Shown here piece after piece: positions 1 through 9,045 of a DNA stretch of 64,000 nt. The translations under genes and the position numbers were made by a program. This stretch comes from Clostridia bacterium (GTDB taxonomy: Bacteria > Bacillota > Clostridia > Peptostreptococcales > Acidaminobacteraceae): contig JAFGVN010000052.1 in NCBI GenBank assembly GCA_016937975.1, forward strand, positions 1-64,000, written 5' to 3'. Every line of letters starts with the position of its first letter. Position 1 is the first letter of the stretch. The notes beneath the pieces were generated by a model, which was not told the DNA's origin, made no database searches, and saw only the letters and a list, made by a program, of their open reading frames with translations.

Positions 1-132
1 ACAATGAAAAAGACTAAAAAATCTCGTCTAAACCCATCCAAGGTTCATTTTTTTGTGCTCGTATTTTTCATTCTTTTCTAACTTATTCTATCACGATTTC
101 AGTCTTTTGTGATATATTGGATAGGGGGCCTT

Positions 133-819
133 ATGAAGACAATTGGATTAATCGGTGGTATGACCTATCATACAACCTTAGTATATTATGAAAAAATCAA
201 CAAGAAAGTTCAGGAAAGATTAGGTGGGTTTCACTCTGCCAAATGTCTGATGTATTCCTTTGATTTTGATGAAGTAAAGAAATTACAAGATCAAAAGAAA
301 TGGGATTTGCTTTCTAAAGAAATTATCTTTCAAGGGAAAACCTTGCAGGATGCAGGAGCAGACTATCTTGTTCTTTGCAGCAATACGATTCACAAAGTAT
401 CCAAGCCGCTTACAGATTATTTAAGGATACCCTTGATCCATATTATAGATGCAGTTGGTGAATCCTTGGTGGAAAAGAGAGTTTTAAAGGTTTTGCTTTT
501 AGGGACCAGATATACGGTTCTGGATTCTTTCTATCAAGAGGGGTTAAAGAAATATGGCATTGAGGTTGTGATTCCAACGTTATCCTATGTCAATAAAATA
601 CATGATCTTATTTTTAAGGAGCTTTCTGAAAATATTATAAATGACGAGAGTAAAATGATGGTGATAGGGTTAATAGAATCTTATGGTTTGCAAGGTGTTA
701 CAGGTGTAATCTTAGGCTGTACTGAACTCAGTCTTTTAATCAATGATGAAGATGTCAGTTTAAATGTCTTTGACAGCTTAAATATTCATATAGAGAAAAT
801 TGTAGAGACAATAATATAA
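133..819 (+). CDS. Aspartate/glutamate racemase family protein
   Basis: Likely a cofactor-independent amino acid racemase of the Asp/Glu/hydantoin racemase superfamily (RacX/YgeA-like), 228 residues. These enzymes invert the alpha carbon with two cysteines. Both are visible: one in a C-S-N-T motif in the N-terminal half and one in a G-C-T-E motif in the C-terminal half. The N-terminus IGLIGGM is typical of the family. The reading frame is open from a possible start at 109, but ATG 133 has a purine-rich ribosome site (AGGGGG, 123-128) and begins at the family's usual first strand. It stands alone and ends in a hairpin shared with the opposite-strand gene. The substrate cannot be read from the sequence; aspartate or another D-amino acid is possible. 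Confidence 0.85.
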   Translation: MKTIGLIGGMTYHTTLVYYEKINKKVQERLGGFHSAKCLMYSFDFDEVKKLQDQKKWDLLSKEIIFQGKTLQDAGADYLVLCSNTIHKVSKPLTDYLRIPLIHIIDAVGESLVEKRVLKVLLLGTRYTVLDSFYQEGLKKYGIEVVIPTLSYVNKIHDLIFKELSENIINDESKMMVIGLIESYGLQGVTGVILGCTELSLLINDEDVSLNVFDSLNIHIEKIVETII

Positions 820-845
820 CTCAGGCATGCCTGAGTTATTGTTTT
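816..845. terminator. Bidirectional terminator between racemase and chromate transporter genes
   Basis: A perfect 24-base palindrome at 816-839 overlaps the racemase stop codon. It is followed by TGTTTT on the plus strand and sits just past the stop of the convergent reverse-strand gene, so it can serve both transcripts. Confidence 0.65.
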
Positions 846-1398
846 AGAATATGAAACCTGTTACAAGACCTAAAACACCACCTATTAAGATTAAAAGGAT
901 AGGGTGTAATTTCTTTAAGAAGGATAATGTGAATAATCCTAATGTTATAAAGAATGTCATATAGTGGAAACCTGAAAAGGATAAGGACTCGTGTTCGAAG
1001 AGAACACTTTTTCCAATGATAATTGCCGACGATAATATTAATCCAGCAATGACTGGACGTATCCCTTTGAAAACATTTTTCATAATAGGATGTTCTTTAT
1101 AAGTAAAAAAGAATTTTGAAATAAACAAGATTAATAACAAAGATGGCATGGCAACACCTGTAGTTGCACAGATTGAGCCAAAGGTACCACCAACTTTGAA
1201 ACCGACATATGTTGCTGTATTAACTGCGATGGGACCAGGTGTCATTTCTGCAATAGATATAATATTGGTAAAGTCACTGGCGCTCATCCATTGATTGGTT
1301 GTGATCACATTAGAGATTAATGGAATCATGGCGTAACCACCACCAAAACTAAACAAACCAATTCTAAAAAATTCTATAAATAAATGTATATAAATCAT
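844..1398 (-). CDS. chrA: Chromate transporter family protein, second half-size subunit
   Basis: Inner-membrane protein of the CHR (chromate ion transporter) family, short form, 184 residues with about six hydrophobic segments. It carries the family signatures FGGGYAMIPLI near the N-terminus and PGPIAVNTATYVGFKVGG near residue 55. It lies 8 bases after the paralogue at 1407-1943, with its ribosome site AGGAG close to the upstream stop. Paired short CHR proteins are thought to act together as one transporter equal to the long fused form. Real substrates in anaerobes are often unknown; chromate or sulfate-like anions are the family default. Confidence 0.88.
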   Translation of the reverse strand: MIYIHLFIEFFRIGLFSFGGGYAMIPLISNVITTNQWMSASDFTNIISIAEMTPGPIAVNTATYVGFKVGGTFGSICATTGVAMPSLLLILFISKFFFTYKEHPIMKNVFKGIRPVIAGLILSSAIIIGKSVLFEHESLSFSGFHYMTFFITLGLFTLSFLKKLHPILLILIGGVLGLVTGFIF

Positions 1399-1406
1399 TT
1401 AAGCTC

Positions 1407-1943
1407 CTACTTCATAACGCCGTATAAAATTACTCCTGTTACGCCACCGAACATAATCAAATAGATCGGACTAACATCAGTAAACAATACGACTAGGACA
1501 GTAATTACAACCAATATAACACTTAAAACATCCTTGACAGCAACTTTCAGCATTTTAACTGCTGCTAAAAAAATCAAAACAATTACTGCGCCACTGATCC
1601 CTGCAAATATTGTTTCTACAATATTGGAATCAGATATCTTAGAAAAGAACATTGCAATGAAGCTAATAATTAGAAAAGAAGGTAAAATAACACCAAGGGT
1701 AGCAAAAATTGCACCTAATTTTCCAGCAACTTTATAACCAACCAATGTGGAAGTGTTAATGGCAATCGCCCCTGGTATAGATTGAGATACAGCAAGCATA
1801 TCAATCATATCTTCTTTTTCAACCCATCCCTTTACTGAAACAATTTCTTCTTCTATTAAAGGAATCATGGCATAACCTCCACCAAAGGTAAAGGCACCAA
1901 TTTTAAAGAAAACTCTAAATAATTCTAAGTATGTCTTGATCAT
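1407..1943 (-). CDS. chrA: Chromate transporter family protein, first half-size subunit
   Basis: Short CHR-family membrane protein of 178 residues, first gene of a two-gene reverse-strand operon. The N-terminal motif FTFGGGYAMIPLIEEE and the PGAIAINTSTLVGYKVAGK segment match its partner, so the two arose by duplication. Several hydrophobic helices follow. A good sigma-A type promoter lies just upstream. The pair probably forms one antiparallel transporter; the transported anion is not shown by sequence. Confidence 0.88.
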   Translation of the reverse strand: MIKTYLELFRVFFKIGAFTFGGGYAMIPLIEEEIVSVKGWVEKEDMIDMLAVSQSIPGAIAINTSTLVGYKVAGKLGAIFATLGVILPSFLIISFIAMFFSKISDSNIVETIFAGISGAVIVLIFLAAVKMLKVAVKDVLSVILVVITVLVVLFTDVSPIYLIMFGGVTGVILYGVMK

Positions 1944-1965
1944 AACAACTCCTTCTGTCTAAGTA

Positions 1966-1994
1966 AGCATATCAAAAGTAAATATATTAGTCAA
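1966..1994 (-). promoter_or_regulatory. Promoter of the chromate transporter operon
   Basis: On the reverse strand, -35 TTGACT (1989-1994) and -10 TATGCT (1966-1971) are separated by 17 bases, 23 bases before the start codon. Confidence 0.6.
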
Positions 1995-2032
1995 TTATAC
2001 AGAACAAAAAGAAAAGCAATTCCTATGATTTG

Positions 2033-2755
2033 CTAGTATTGGATTTCTGTTAAATCAATCATGTCTTTTACTACTTCAGAAGCAATAATTAAACCTGCAA
2101 CAGATGGAACAAAGGATATACTACCAGGAGTTGATCTTCTGGTTGAAGATACTTCTAAAGCAAATGGTTTTACAGGCTGTTCCTTGGAATATACGACTTT
2201 TACTTTTTTTATGCGTCTTTTCTTGAGTTCATGGCGCATGACCTTAGCAAGGGGACAAACAGATGTTTTTGAAATGTCAGCAACTTCCAACATCGTTGGA
2301 TTAAGCTTGTTTCCAGTACCCATTGAAGAGATGATAGGGATCTGCTTTGCTTTACAGGTTTCAATCAGCAAGATTTTTGAGGATACCATATCGATCGCAT
2401 CAACAACATAATCCAAGTCATCGGTCATAATTTGATCATTCGTATCATGGTTATAAATTTCTGCAAATATAGTTACTTGTATCTCAGGATTAATTTCTTC
2501 TATGCGTTTCTTCATTGCTTCGACTTTTAATTGACCAACAGAATTCATGTTGGCATGAATTTGTCTGTTGATATTCGATTTCACAATATCGTCAAAATCG
2601 ATGAGCACCAAGTGACCAACACCGGTTCTCGCTAGGCTTTCTACAACAAATGAACCCACACCACCAATGCCAAAAATTGCAACTTTTTTATTTTTAAGTA
2701 AAGCCATATTCTTATGGCCGATTAACATTTCACTTCTAACAAATAATTCGTTCAT
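2033..2755 (-). CDS. tcdA: tRNA threonylcarbamoyladenosine dehydratase (TcdA/YgdL)
   Basis: E1-like enzyme of the ThiF/MoeB/HesA family, 240 residues. TcdA uses ATP to cyclise t6A at position 37 of ANN-decoding tRNAs into ct6A. The nucleotide-binding loop FGIGGVGS lies at residues 28-35, followed by the acidic strand VLIDFDDI and the NINRQ motif typical of TcdA. The C-terminal segment with STRRSTPGSISFVPS is also characteristic. It is a single reverse-strand gene with no visible partner. The match to TcdA rather than ThiF or MoeB rests on the N-terminal pattern R-x-E-x-L-I-G and the overall length. Confidence 0.9.
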   Translation of the reverse strand: MNELFVRSEMLIGHKNMALLKNKKVAIFGIGGVGSFVVESLARTGVGHLVLIDFDDIVKSNINRQIHANMNSVGQLKVEAMKKRIEEINPEIQVTIFAEIYNHDTNDQIMTDDLDYVVDAIDMVSSKILLIETCKAKQIPIISSMGTGNKLNPTMLEVADISKTSVCPLAKVMRHELKKRRIKKVKVVYSKEQPVKPFALEVSSTRRSTPGSISFVPSVAGLIIASEVVKDMIDLTEIQY

Positions 2756-2823
2756 AATACCTCCGTTTATAGCTCCATTATATAAGATATCTATGATGTT
2801 TCAAGTGTTCGGTGACATAAAAC

Positions 2824-2852
2824 TTTTCAATCGTTAAAATTTGAATTATAAT
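2824..2852 (+). promoter_or_regulatory. Probable promoter of the winged-helix regulator
   Basis: TTTTCA (2824-2829) and TATAAT (2847-2852) are 17 bases apart, 40 bases before the ATG at 2892. Confidence 0.45.
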
Positions 2853-2891
2853 TAATGATGATGGTGTACATAAACGTTGAAAGGGCGAGGT

Positions 2892-3437
2892 ATGAAAAAT
2901 ATTATAACGTTAAAAGATAGTAAGGAAATCAAAATAATTTCCAATCCTATTCGAATGAAGGTTTTAAAGAATTATTATACATATGGTCAACCTGCTACTG
3001 TAAAACAAATGGCACTTCACATGCATGAAGTGCCAGCTAATATACATTATCATGTCAAAAAACTGTTAGAAATCAACGTCTTGGAATTGCATCATACCGA
3101 AACAGTTAATGGTATATTAGCAAAGTTTTACACGCCTGCAGCAAAGACTATCAGAATTGAAGATCAAGAAGCAGCCAATGAAACTGGAGTTATCAGCGAA
3201 CGAGAACTGATGCTGTCCAATTTGTTTGATGATGCTAAAAATGATTTTGTTTATCAACTAGGCAAACATGGAGAGGATGACGGCGTCATGATTTCTACGC
3301 ATTTGAAGCTTAACAATGAGGAGTATGAAGCCTTTAAAGATTATATTGCAACCTTTGCAAAAGACAGAAAAATCAGTGATGACACAAGTGCAAAGGATTA
3401 TTTGTTCTTTTGTGGCATTGTCGAAGGAGAAAATTAA
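2892..3437 (+). CDS. Winged-helix (ArsR-like) transcriptional regulator
   Basis: DNA-binding regulator of 181 residues. The first 80 residues form a winged helix-turn-helix of the ArsR type: ISNPIRMKVLKNYY, then the recognition region with NIHYHVKKLLEINVLEL. The remainder, rich in acidic residues, may be a ligand or dimer domain that I do not recognise. A TTG at 2877 is in frame, but ATG 2892 follows the ribosome site AAGGGCGAGG closely and is preferred. The gene sits just upstream of the unknown 118-residue protein; co-transcription is possible but there is an 81-base gap. Confidence 0.75.
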   Translation: MKNIITLKDSKEIKIISNPIRMKVLKNYYTYGQPATVKQMALHMHEVPANIHYHVKKLLEINVLELHHTETVNGILAKFYTPAAKTIRIEDQEAANETGVISERELMLSNLFDDAKNDFVYQLGKHGEDDGVMISTHLKLNNEEYEAFKDYIATFAKDRKISDDTSAKDYLFFCGIVEGEN

Positions 3438-3518
3438 TATTTAACGTTTATTTGCTCAAAAATTTGGTATAAATCAAATAGATAGGAACTCAATTGGGGC
3501 TGATCCAGGGAGGTTCAT

Positions 3519-3875
3519 ATGAGCAGATATAAATATGATATTAGAGTTAATAAGTCCAATAAACATTATGGTTATATAGATGGTTACATTAATGACATTT
3601 ACTGGTTTGCAATGGTCCATGATGACATTGTGGAAAATGGTATTGATCCGGTAACATTAGAAAAAGGGTTTGGCCGCGTCACAAGATTGTGTTTATATAA
3701 AGACAATACAACTTTTGAAGGCGATCCTTTCCTACCGTCAATGACTGTACGAAGACAAATATTTGTAAATTATCAAGATGAGTGGAGTGTTTTGAATTCT
3801 GCTTATGTTGGTATGGCTAGAGATCTTGTCCAATATTTAGACAGAAGATTTTCTTTAAGAATTGTCAGCTGTTAA
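3519..3875 (+). CDS. Uncharacterised 118-residue protein
   Basis: I do not recognise the family with confidence. The start ATG follows a strong ribosome site (AGGGAGG). The protein is soluble, with no signal peptide or membrane segment, and rich in aromatic residues: YGYIDGYINDIYWFAMVHDD near the N-terminus suggests a beta-rich domain. A conserved-looking G-x-G-R-V-T-R-L-C-L-Y segment lies in the middle and a basic tail at the end. The downstream T-box promoter starts one base after its stop codon. Confidence 0.7.
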   Translation: MSRYKYDIRVNKSNKHYGYIDGYINDIYWFAMVHDDIVENGIDPVTLEKGFGRVTRLCLYKDNTTFEGDPFLPSMTVRRQIFVNYQDEWSVLNSAYVGMARDLVQYLDRRFSLRIVSC

Positions 3876-3876
3876 C

Positions 3877-3905
3877 TTGACGTATGAGGTTCAGTACTTT
3901 ATAAT
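3877..3905 (+). promoter_or_regulatory. Promoter of the valS T-box leader
   Basis: TTGACG (3877-3882), a 17-base spacer, then a perfect TATAAT (3900-3905). It lies directly after the preceding stop codon and sets the start of the T-box transcript near 3912. Confidence 0.75.
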
Positions 3906-3911
3906 GTTGAT

Positions 3912-4137
3912 AAAATCAGTGAAGAAGAGGAGTAGGCAAAAACTGGTCTTTAGAGAGGGAAATGCATGGTGGAAGTTTCCTAGACAAAAGATTGCTGAAG
4001 GTAGCTTTGGAGATGTTGTACTGAACCATAGTAGGTATGAACGGGTAGAACACGTTACGTGAATTTGAGAGTCGACTTTATGTCGGAATTTGGGTGGTAC
4101 CGCGATCTTTCGTCCCATTGAGGATGAAAGATTTTTT
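3912..4137 (+). ncRNA. T-box leader controlling valS (Val specifier GUA)
   Basis: A T-box riboswitch that senses uncharged tRNA-Val. The conserved T-box core GGGTGGTACCGCG lies at 4092-4104. Stem I fills about 3920-4003; the codon GTA at 4001-4003, right after GAAG, fits the specifier position. A terminator hairpin pairs 4105-4115 with 4122-4132, with GT pairs, and ends in a T-run at 4132-4137. When uncharged tRNA-Val binds, the T-box side forms the antiterminator and valS is read through. The leuS leader in this window has its codon at the same relative place, which supports the assignment. Confidence 0.92.
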
Positions 4138-4160
4138 ATATTTTTTGAAAGGGGAACATC

Positions 4161-6812
4161 ATGGCAGAATTAAAAATGGGCACAACCTATGAGCCAAAGT
4201 CATTTGAAGAAAAAACATACAAGAAGTGGGAAGAAAGCAAAGCTTTTGAAGCTAATGTCAATAAAGAAAAAGAGCCATTTACAATTGTATTGCCACCACC
4301 AAACATCACAGGTCAACTTCATATGGGTCATGCCCTAGATCATACTTTACAAGATGTTTTGATTCGTTTTAAACGTATGCAAGGCTTTGAAGCCTTATGG
4401 TTACCTGGTACAGACCATGCTTCCATAGCTACAGAAGTAAAAGTACTTGAGCATCTCAGAAATACTCAAGGTGTGACAAAAGAAGAATTGGGTAGAGAGA
4501 AATTCTTAGAGCATGCATGGGCTTGGAGAGATGAGTATGGTAGTCGTATCGTTAACCAGATGAAAAAACTGGGGAACTCATGTGACTGGTCTAAAGAAAG
4601 ATTTACTTTAGATGAAGGTTGTAACGATGCTGTAACGGAAGTATTCATTCGTTTGTTTGAAAAAGGTTATATTTATAAAGGATACCGATTAAACAACTGG
4701 TGTCCAGACTGTAAAACCACTTTGTCTGATGCCGAAGTTGAGCATGAAGAGAAATCAAGCAATTTCTGGCATATCAAGTACTTCATTAAAGACAGTGATG
4801 AGTTTTTAGAGATTGCAACAACAAGACCGGAAACTTTAATTGGTGATACTGCAGTAGCAGTAAATCCAGATGATGAAAGATACAAGCATTTAATTGGAAG
4901 AACATGTATCTTGCCTTTATTCAATAGAGAAATTCCAATCATTGCTGACTATCATGTAGATTTGGAAATGGGAACAGGTGCATTAAAAGTTACACCAGCC
5001 CACGATCCTAATGACTTTGAAATCGGTGCGCGTCACAATTTAGAGCAAATTATCGTTATGAATGAAGATGCTACCATGAATCATTTGGCAGGCAAATATG
5101 AAGGCATGGATCGTTATGCTTGTAGAAAAGCTTTGGTAAAAGACTTGGAAGAAGCAGGTTTATTGGTTCATATTAAACCACATGATCATAACGTTGGCAC
5201 TTGTTACCGTTGTCATACCGTCATTGAACCTATGTTATCGGATCAATGGTTCGTTAAAATGGATGAACTCGCAAAACCTGCAAATGAAGCTGTAAAAAAT
5301 GGTGATACAAAGTTTGTTCCTGAACGTTTTGATAAGATTTATTTTTCTTGGATGGATAATGTACGTGATTGGTGTATCTCAAGACAATTATGGTGGGGAC
5401 ATAGAATCCCTGCATACTATTGTAATGCATGTAGAACTGTTCATGTTTCAAGGGAAATGCCAGAGGTATGTACCAAATGTGGTCATACAGAGTTTACACA
5501 AGACCCAGATGTTTTAGATACTTGGTTCTCGTCTGCATTATGGCCTTTCTCAACTTTGGGCTGGCCAGAAAAAACTCCAGAATTGGAATACTTCTATCCA
5601 ACGAATGTTTTGGTAACAGGGTATGATATTATTTTCTTCTGGGTTGCTAGAATGATCTTCTCAGGTTTAGAGCAAATGGGAGAAATTCCATTTAAAGATA
5701 CACTAATTCATGGTTTAGTACGTGCGTCTGATGGCAGAAAAATGTCAAAATCCTTCGGTAATGGTATTGATCCACTTGAAGTCATTGATCAATATGGAGC
5801 AGATGCTTTAAGATTCATGTTATGTACAGGCAACTCACCAGGTAATGACTTCAGATTTTACATGGAGAAAGTTGAAGCAGCAAGAAACTTTGCAAACAAA
5901 TTATGGAATGCTTCACGTTTTGTTTTAATGGGTCTTGAAGACCATGATTATACATTAAAAGGCGATGAAAACCTTGAATTGTCTGATGCTTGGATTTTAT
6001 CAAGATTAAACGCTGTCATTGATGAAGTGACACATAACCTTGAAAAGTATGAGTTAGGTATTGCTGCAAACAGAGTTTATGAATTTGTTTGGGATGAATA
6101 TTGTGACTGGTACATTGAGTTAACAAAGAAACGTCTATGGAGTGATCAAAAAGAAGAAAAGGTAACGGCACAAAAGGTATTACTGAAAGTTCTTAAGGAT
6201 ATTTTAAAGTTGTTGCATCCGTTTATGCCGTTTATCACAGAGGAAATTTGGTCACATTTACCGAATACAGGTTCAGATTTGATCGTAGCATCATGGCCAG
6301 AAAAAGTGGCTGGTTATGCTCAAGTTGAAAAAGAAAAAGAAATGCAAATGATTATGGAAGCCATTAAAAACTTGAGAAATGTTCGAGCTGAAATGGATGT
6401 TAAACCATCTAGAAAAGCAAGAATTATTGTAATGGCAGGTGATGAAGTTAAATCATTGTTCATTCAGAATGAAAGTTATTTCCAAGCCTTGGCTTCAGCT
6501 TCAGAATTAAATGCAGCTGGAGATAAGAGCGAGATTCCAGAAGATGCAGTTGCTGTAGTGACAAATGGTGCAGAGTTATTCTTACCATTGGCAGATTTAA
6601 TCGACTTTGAAAAGGAAATTGAACGTTTAACAAAAGAACAAAAGCGTTTGGAATCTGAAGTAGATCGTGTTGTTAAGAAACTTTCCAATGAAGGCTTCGT
6701 TAAGAAAGCTCCTGACAAGTTAATCAATGAAGAAAAAGAAAAACAAAGACAATATCAAGAAATGTTAGACAATGTAAATGAAAGAATCGCTGCAATGCAA
6801 GCGAAATTGTAA
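4161..6812 (+). CDS. valS: Valyl-tRNA synthetase
   Basis: Class I synthetase that charges tRNA-Val, 883 residues, the usual bacterial length. The HIGH motif appears as HMGH at residues 54-57 and KMSKS at 527-531. The editing domain (CP1) lies between them, with the ATTRPET and GTGALKVTPAHDPND segments that clear misactivated threonine. The anticodon-binding domain follows, and the last 70 residues form a coiled coil typical of ValRS. Expression is controlled by the T-box leader directly upstream. The ribosome site AAAGGGG precedes the ATG. Confidence 0.98.
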   Translation: MAELKMGTTYEPKSFEEKTYKKWEESKAFEANVNKEKEPFTIVLPPPNITGQLHMGHALDHTLQDVLIRFKRMQGFEALWLPGTDHASIATEVKVLEHLRNTQGVTKEELGREKFLEHAWAWRDEYGSRIVNQMKKLGNSCDWSKERFTLDEGCNDAVTEVFIRLFEKGYIYKGYRLNNWCPDCKTTLSDAEVEHEEKSSNFWHIKYFIKDSDEFLEIATTRPETLIGDTAVAVNPDDERYKHLIGRTCILPLFNREIPIIADYHVDLEMGTGALKVTPAHDPNDFEIGARHNLEQIIVMNEDATMNHLAGKYEGMDRYACRKALVKDLEEAGLLVHIKPHDHNVGTCYRCHTVIEPMLSDQWFVKMDELAKPANEAVKNGDTKFVPERFDKIYFSWMDNVRDWCISRQLWWGHRIPAYYCNACRTVHVSREMPEVCTKCGHTEFTQDPDVLDTWFSSALWPFSTLGWPEKTPELEYFYPTNVLVTGYDIIFFWVARMIFSGLEQMGEIPFKDTLIHGLVRASDGRKMSKSFGNGIDPLEVIDQYGADALRFMLCTGNSPGNDFRFYMEKVEAARNFANKLWNASRFVLMGLEDHDYTLKGDENLELSDAWILSRLNAVIDEVTHNLEKYELGIAANRVYEFVWDEYCDWYIELTKKRLWSDQKEEKVTAQKVLLKVLKDILKLLHPFMPFITEEIWSHLPNTGSDLIVASWPEKVAGYAQVEKEKEMQMIMEAIKNLRNVRAEMDVKPSRKARIIVMAGDEVKSLFIQNESYFQALASASELNAAGDKSEIPEDAVAVVTNGAELFLPLADLIDFEKEIERLTKEQKRLESEVDRVVKKLSNEGFVKKAPDKLINEEKEKQRQYQEMLDNVNERIAAMQAKL

Positions 6813-6816
6813 GAAG

Positions 6817-6841
6817 AGGCGGTTTATTCCGCCTTTTTTTT
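6817..6841 (+). terminator. Terminator after valS
   Basis: Stem AGGCGG (6817-6822) with CCGCCT (6829-6834), a 6-base loop, then eight T. The folC ribosome site follows at once, so some read-through into folC may occur. Confidence 0.8.
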
Positions 6842-6850
6842 GGAGGTTAT

Positions 6851-8086
6851 ATGAATTTTGAATTATGGATGAAAGAGGTTAGAAATCTTGGATGGAAACC
6901 TGGATTATCTCGTATAAAATCCTTGTTAAATCGATTAGACAATCCACAAAACAAACTCGATATTATTCACATTACAGGTACTAATGGAAAAGGCTCAACC
7001 GCTACCCTTCTACATAATATTTTAGTAAAAGGCAATTATAAAGTAGGTCAATTTTCTTCACCGTCTATTTTAGGGTTTCATCATATGTATTTAATCAATC
7101 ATATGCCTATCACAGAAGAGAGACTAAATGAAATTGGAAAAACTTTAAAATTGGTTATTGAAAACATGATTGAAGAAGGTGAAGAACATCCAACTGAGTA
7201 TGAAATTCTCGCTGCTGCAATGTATCAGTATTTTTTTGAGGAACACGTTGATTTTGCCGTGGTAGAAGTCGCAATGGGTGGCGAGAAGGATTGTACCAAT
7301 GTGATGGACTATTCAATCCAAAGTATTATTACCCCAATCAGTATGGACCATACAGATTTTTTAGGAGATACTTTAGCTAAGATTGCAATTGAAAAATCAG
7401 GTGTTATCAAGAACAATTCAGTTTTGATATCCCATAAACAGGAAGACGAAGTGATTCAGGTCTTGAAGAATGTTTGTGAACAAAAGCAAACGGTGATTAG
7501 AATCATAGATACCGATGAGACACCAAACTATAGGAATCCTTATCAAGTCTTTCATTATAAAGGATTGGAAATCCAGTCGAAACTACTTGGCAAGCATCAG
7601 ATGAAAAACATCTGTGTGGTCATAGAAGCTGTACATGATTTAATGACGAGGGGTTATGCTAGCATGACCACTGAAGCATTACTTGAAGCGATAAAGGAAA
7701 CCACCTTTGAAGGACGATTTGAGCAATATGAAAATTATATTCTTGATGGGGCCCATAATAATGAAAGTCTAAAAGCACTTGCTGAAACACTAAAGTTTGT
7801 TGATTCTAAAAAAAGAAAAGTAATTCTTGGTGTTTTAGGAGATAAAGACATCAATGAAGGTTTAATAGCACTAAAACCTTTTGTGGAATCCTTTATTTTG
7901 ACGGAACCTAACAGTCCAAGGAAATTGGATGTTAAGCTCTTAAAGGAAAAAGTTGAACAGCTTGGTATTGATGTCAGTTTATGTACAACAAATTATGAAG
8001 AAGCGCTTAAAGCTGCTGGCACTTCTGCTTTAATCTGCGGTTCCTTTTATTTAATTCAAGAGTTGAGACCAAAACTAATCCAGTAA
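6851..8086 (+). CDS. folC: Folylpolyglutamate synthase / dihydrofolate synthase family
   Basis: Mur-ligase family enzyme, 411 residues, that adds glutamate to folates and in many bacteria also makes dihydrofolate from dihydropteroate. The ATP loop GTNGKGS lies at residues 43-49, followed by the FSSP motif and a central H-x-D segment (ISMDHTDFLG). The C-terminal ligase domain contains LDGAHNNESLKAL. valS-folC adjacency is common in Firmicutes. Its own ribosome site GGAGG is 5 bases before the ATG. Whether it is bifunctional cannot be told from sequence. Confidence 0.93.
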   Translation: MNFELWMKEVRNLGWKPGLSRIKSLLNRLDNPQNKLDIIHITGTNGKGSTATLLHNILVKGNYKVGQFSSPSILGFHHMYLINHMPITEERLNEIGKTLKLVIENMIEEGEEHPTEYEILAAAMYQYFFEEHVDFAVVEVAMGGEKDCTNVMDYSIQSIITPISMDHTDFLGDTLAKIAIEKSGVIKNNSVLISHKQEDEVIQVLKNVCEQKQTVIRIIDTDETPNYRNPYQVFHYKGLEIQSKLLGKHQMKNICVVIEAVHDLMTRGYASMTTEALLEAIKETTFEGRFEQYENYILDGAHNNESLKALAETLKFVDSKKRKVILGVLGDKDINEGLIALKPFVESFILTEPNSPRKLDVKLLKEKVEQLGIDVSLCTTNYEEALKAAGTSALICGSFYLIQELRPKLIQ

Positions 8087-8090
8087 GATC

Positions 8091-8120
8091 AAAAAACATA
8101 TCGAAAAGATATGTTTTTTT
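8091..8120. terminator. Bidirectional terminator between folC and the EamA transporter
   Basis: A 12-base-pair stem (8091-8102 with 8108-8119) flanked by A-run and T-run serves both convergent genes. Confidence 0.8.
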
Positions 8121-8124
8121 AAGT

Positions 8125-9036
8125 TTATGAAATTTTTCGTTTTGACATTATTTTTTGTGGCTTTTGGTATTCCATAATTATAATACCAATGATGATGATA
8201 CTACCACCAATGATGAGTGTTGATGAAATAACCTCATGAAGAAAGATTCCGCTGAGCATGACGACGAAAACCGGTTCAAAGGAACTGATGAGTGTCGCTG
8301 AGCTTGGTCCAATAATACTTAATCCTTCATAGAAAGTGACAGAAGCAATGAGGGTTGAGAAAATAGCCAACATAAGTCCCGTGATTACACTGGTATGATC
8401 AGTTGGTATCAGTGGAACATCTTTTACAAGACAACTTATGCCAGAAGTAAGCATTGTAATTGTCGTCATATAAGCTGTAATGGCTATGCCATCTAAGGCT
8501 TGTACATTTTTGTTACTTAACCCAAAGCAAAAAATGCCATATGTGATAGAGGATAAAAAACTTAATCCAATACCAGCTAAGCTTAGCGATAAGTTTTTTT
8601 GATATAAAACCACTGCTAAACCCATAATAACAGCCAATACTGCAAAAAGGTTTTTCATCTTAAAGGGTTTCCTTTTAAAATAAATTTCCATCATCCAGAC
8701 GAAAAAGGGGTGGGTAAACAAAATAAGAGTTGCAATTGAACCGGAAATTTTTTCATAAGCACTATAGATGGAAATAGAGGCAATTGTAAAACCGAATAAG
8801 CAAATCGTAATCAAATAAAGCAGGGTTTTAAATTCCATCTTGTATTTTTTTTTCGTGATAAAAATATATGGCCATAACAGTAGCGTTGCAATAGAAAAAC
8901 GAATAAAGAGCAAGCTGACTGTCGGTGTGCCTCTTCGAATGGCAAAAACACTAAATATCGGCATTAAACCATAACCTAATGCCGATATTAATATAAGTAT
9001 TACGCCGATTTTTTTATTGGAATGAATAGTTCGCAT
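8125..9036 (-). CDS. EamA/DMT family transporter
   Basis: Membrane protein of 303 residues with about ten hydrophobic helices in two EamA repeats, the drug/metabolite transporter pattern. The N-terminus has the family motif SALGYGLMPIFSVFA, and the second repeat ends with SSFEPVFVVMLSGIFLHE, a typical EamA signature. It is the second gene of a reverse-strand pair, 9 bases after the HD-GYP gene. Substrates of this family are seldom predictable; amino acids and metabolites are usual. The short basic C-terminus is cytoplasmic. Confidence 0.88.
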   Translation of the reverse strand: MRTIHSNKKIGVILILISALGYGLMPIFSVFAIRRGTPTVSLLFIRFSIATLLLWPYIFITKKKYKMEFKTLLYLITICLFGFTIASISIYSAYEKISGSIATLILFTHPFFVWMMEIYFKRKPFKMKNLFAVLAVIMGLAVVLYQKNLSLSLAGIGLSFLSSITYGIFCFGLSNKNVQALDGIAITAYMTTITMLTSGISCLVKDVPLIPTDHTSVITGLMLAIFSTLIASVTFYEGLSIIGPSSATLISSFEPVFVVMLSGIFLHEVISSTLIIGGSIIIIGIIIMEYQKPQKIMSKRKIS

Positions 9037-9045
9037 GAAAGCCTC

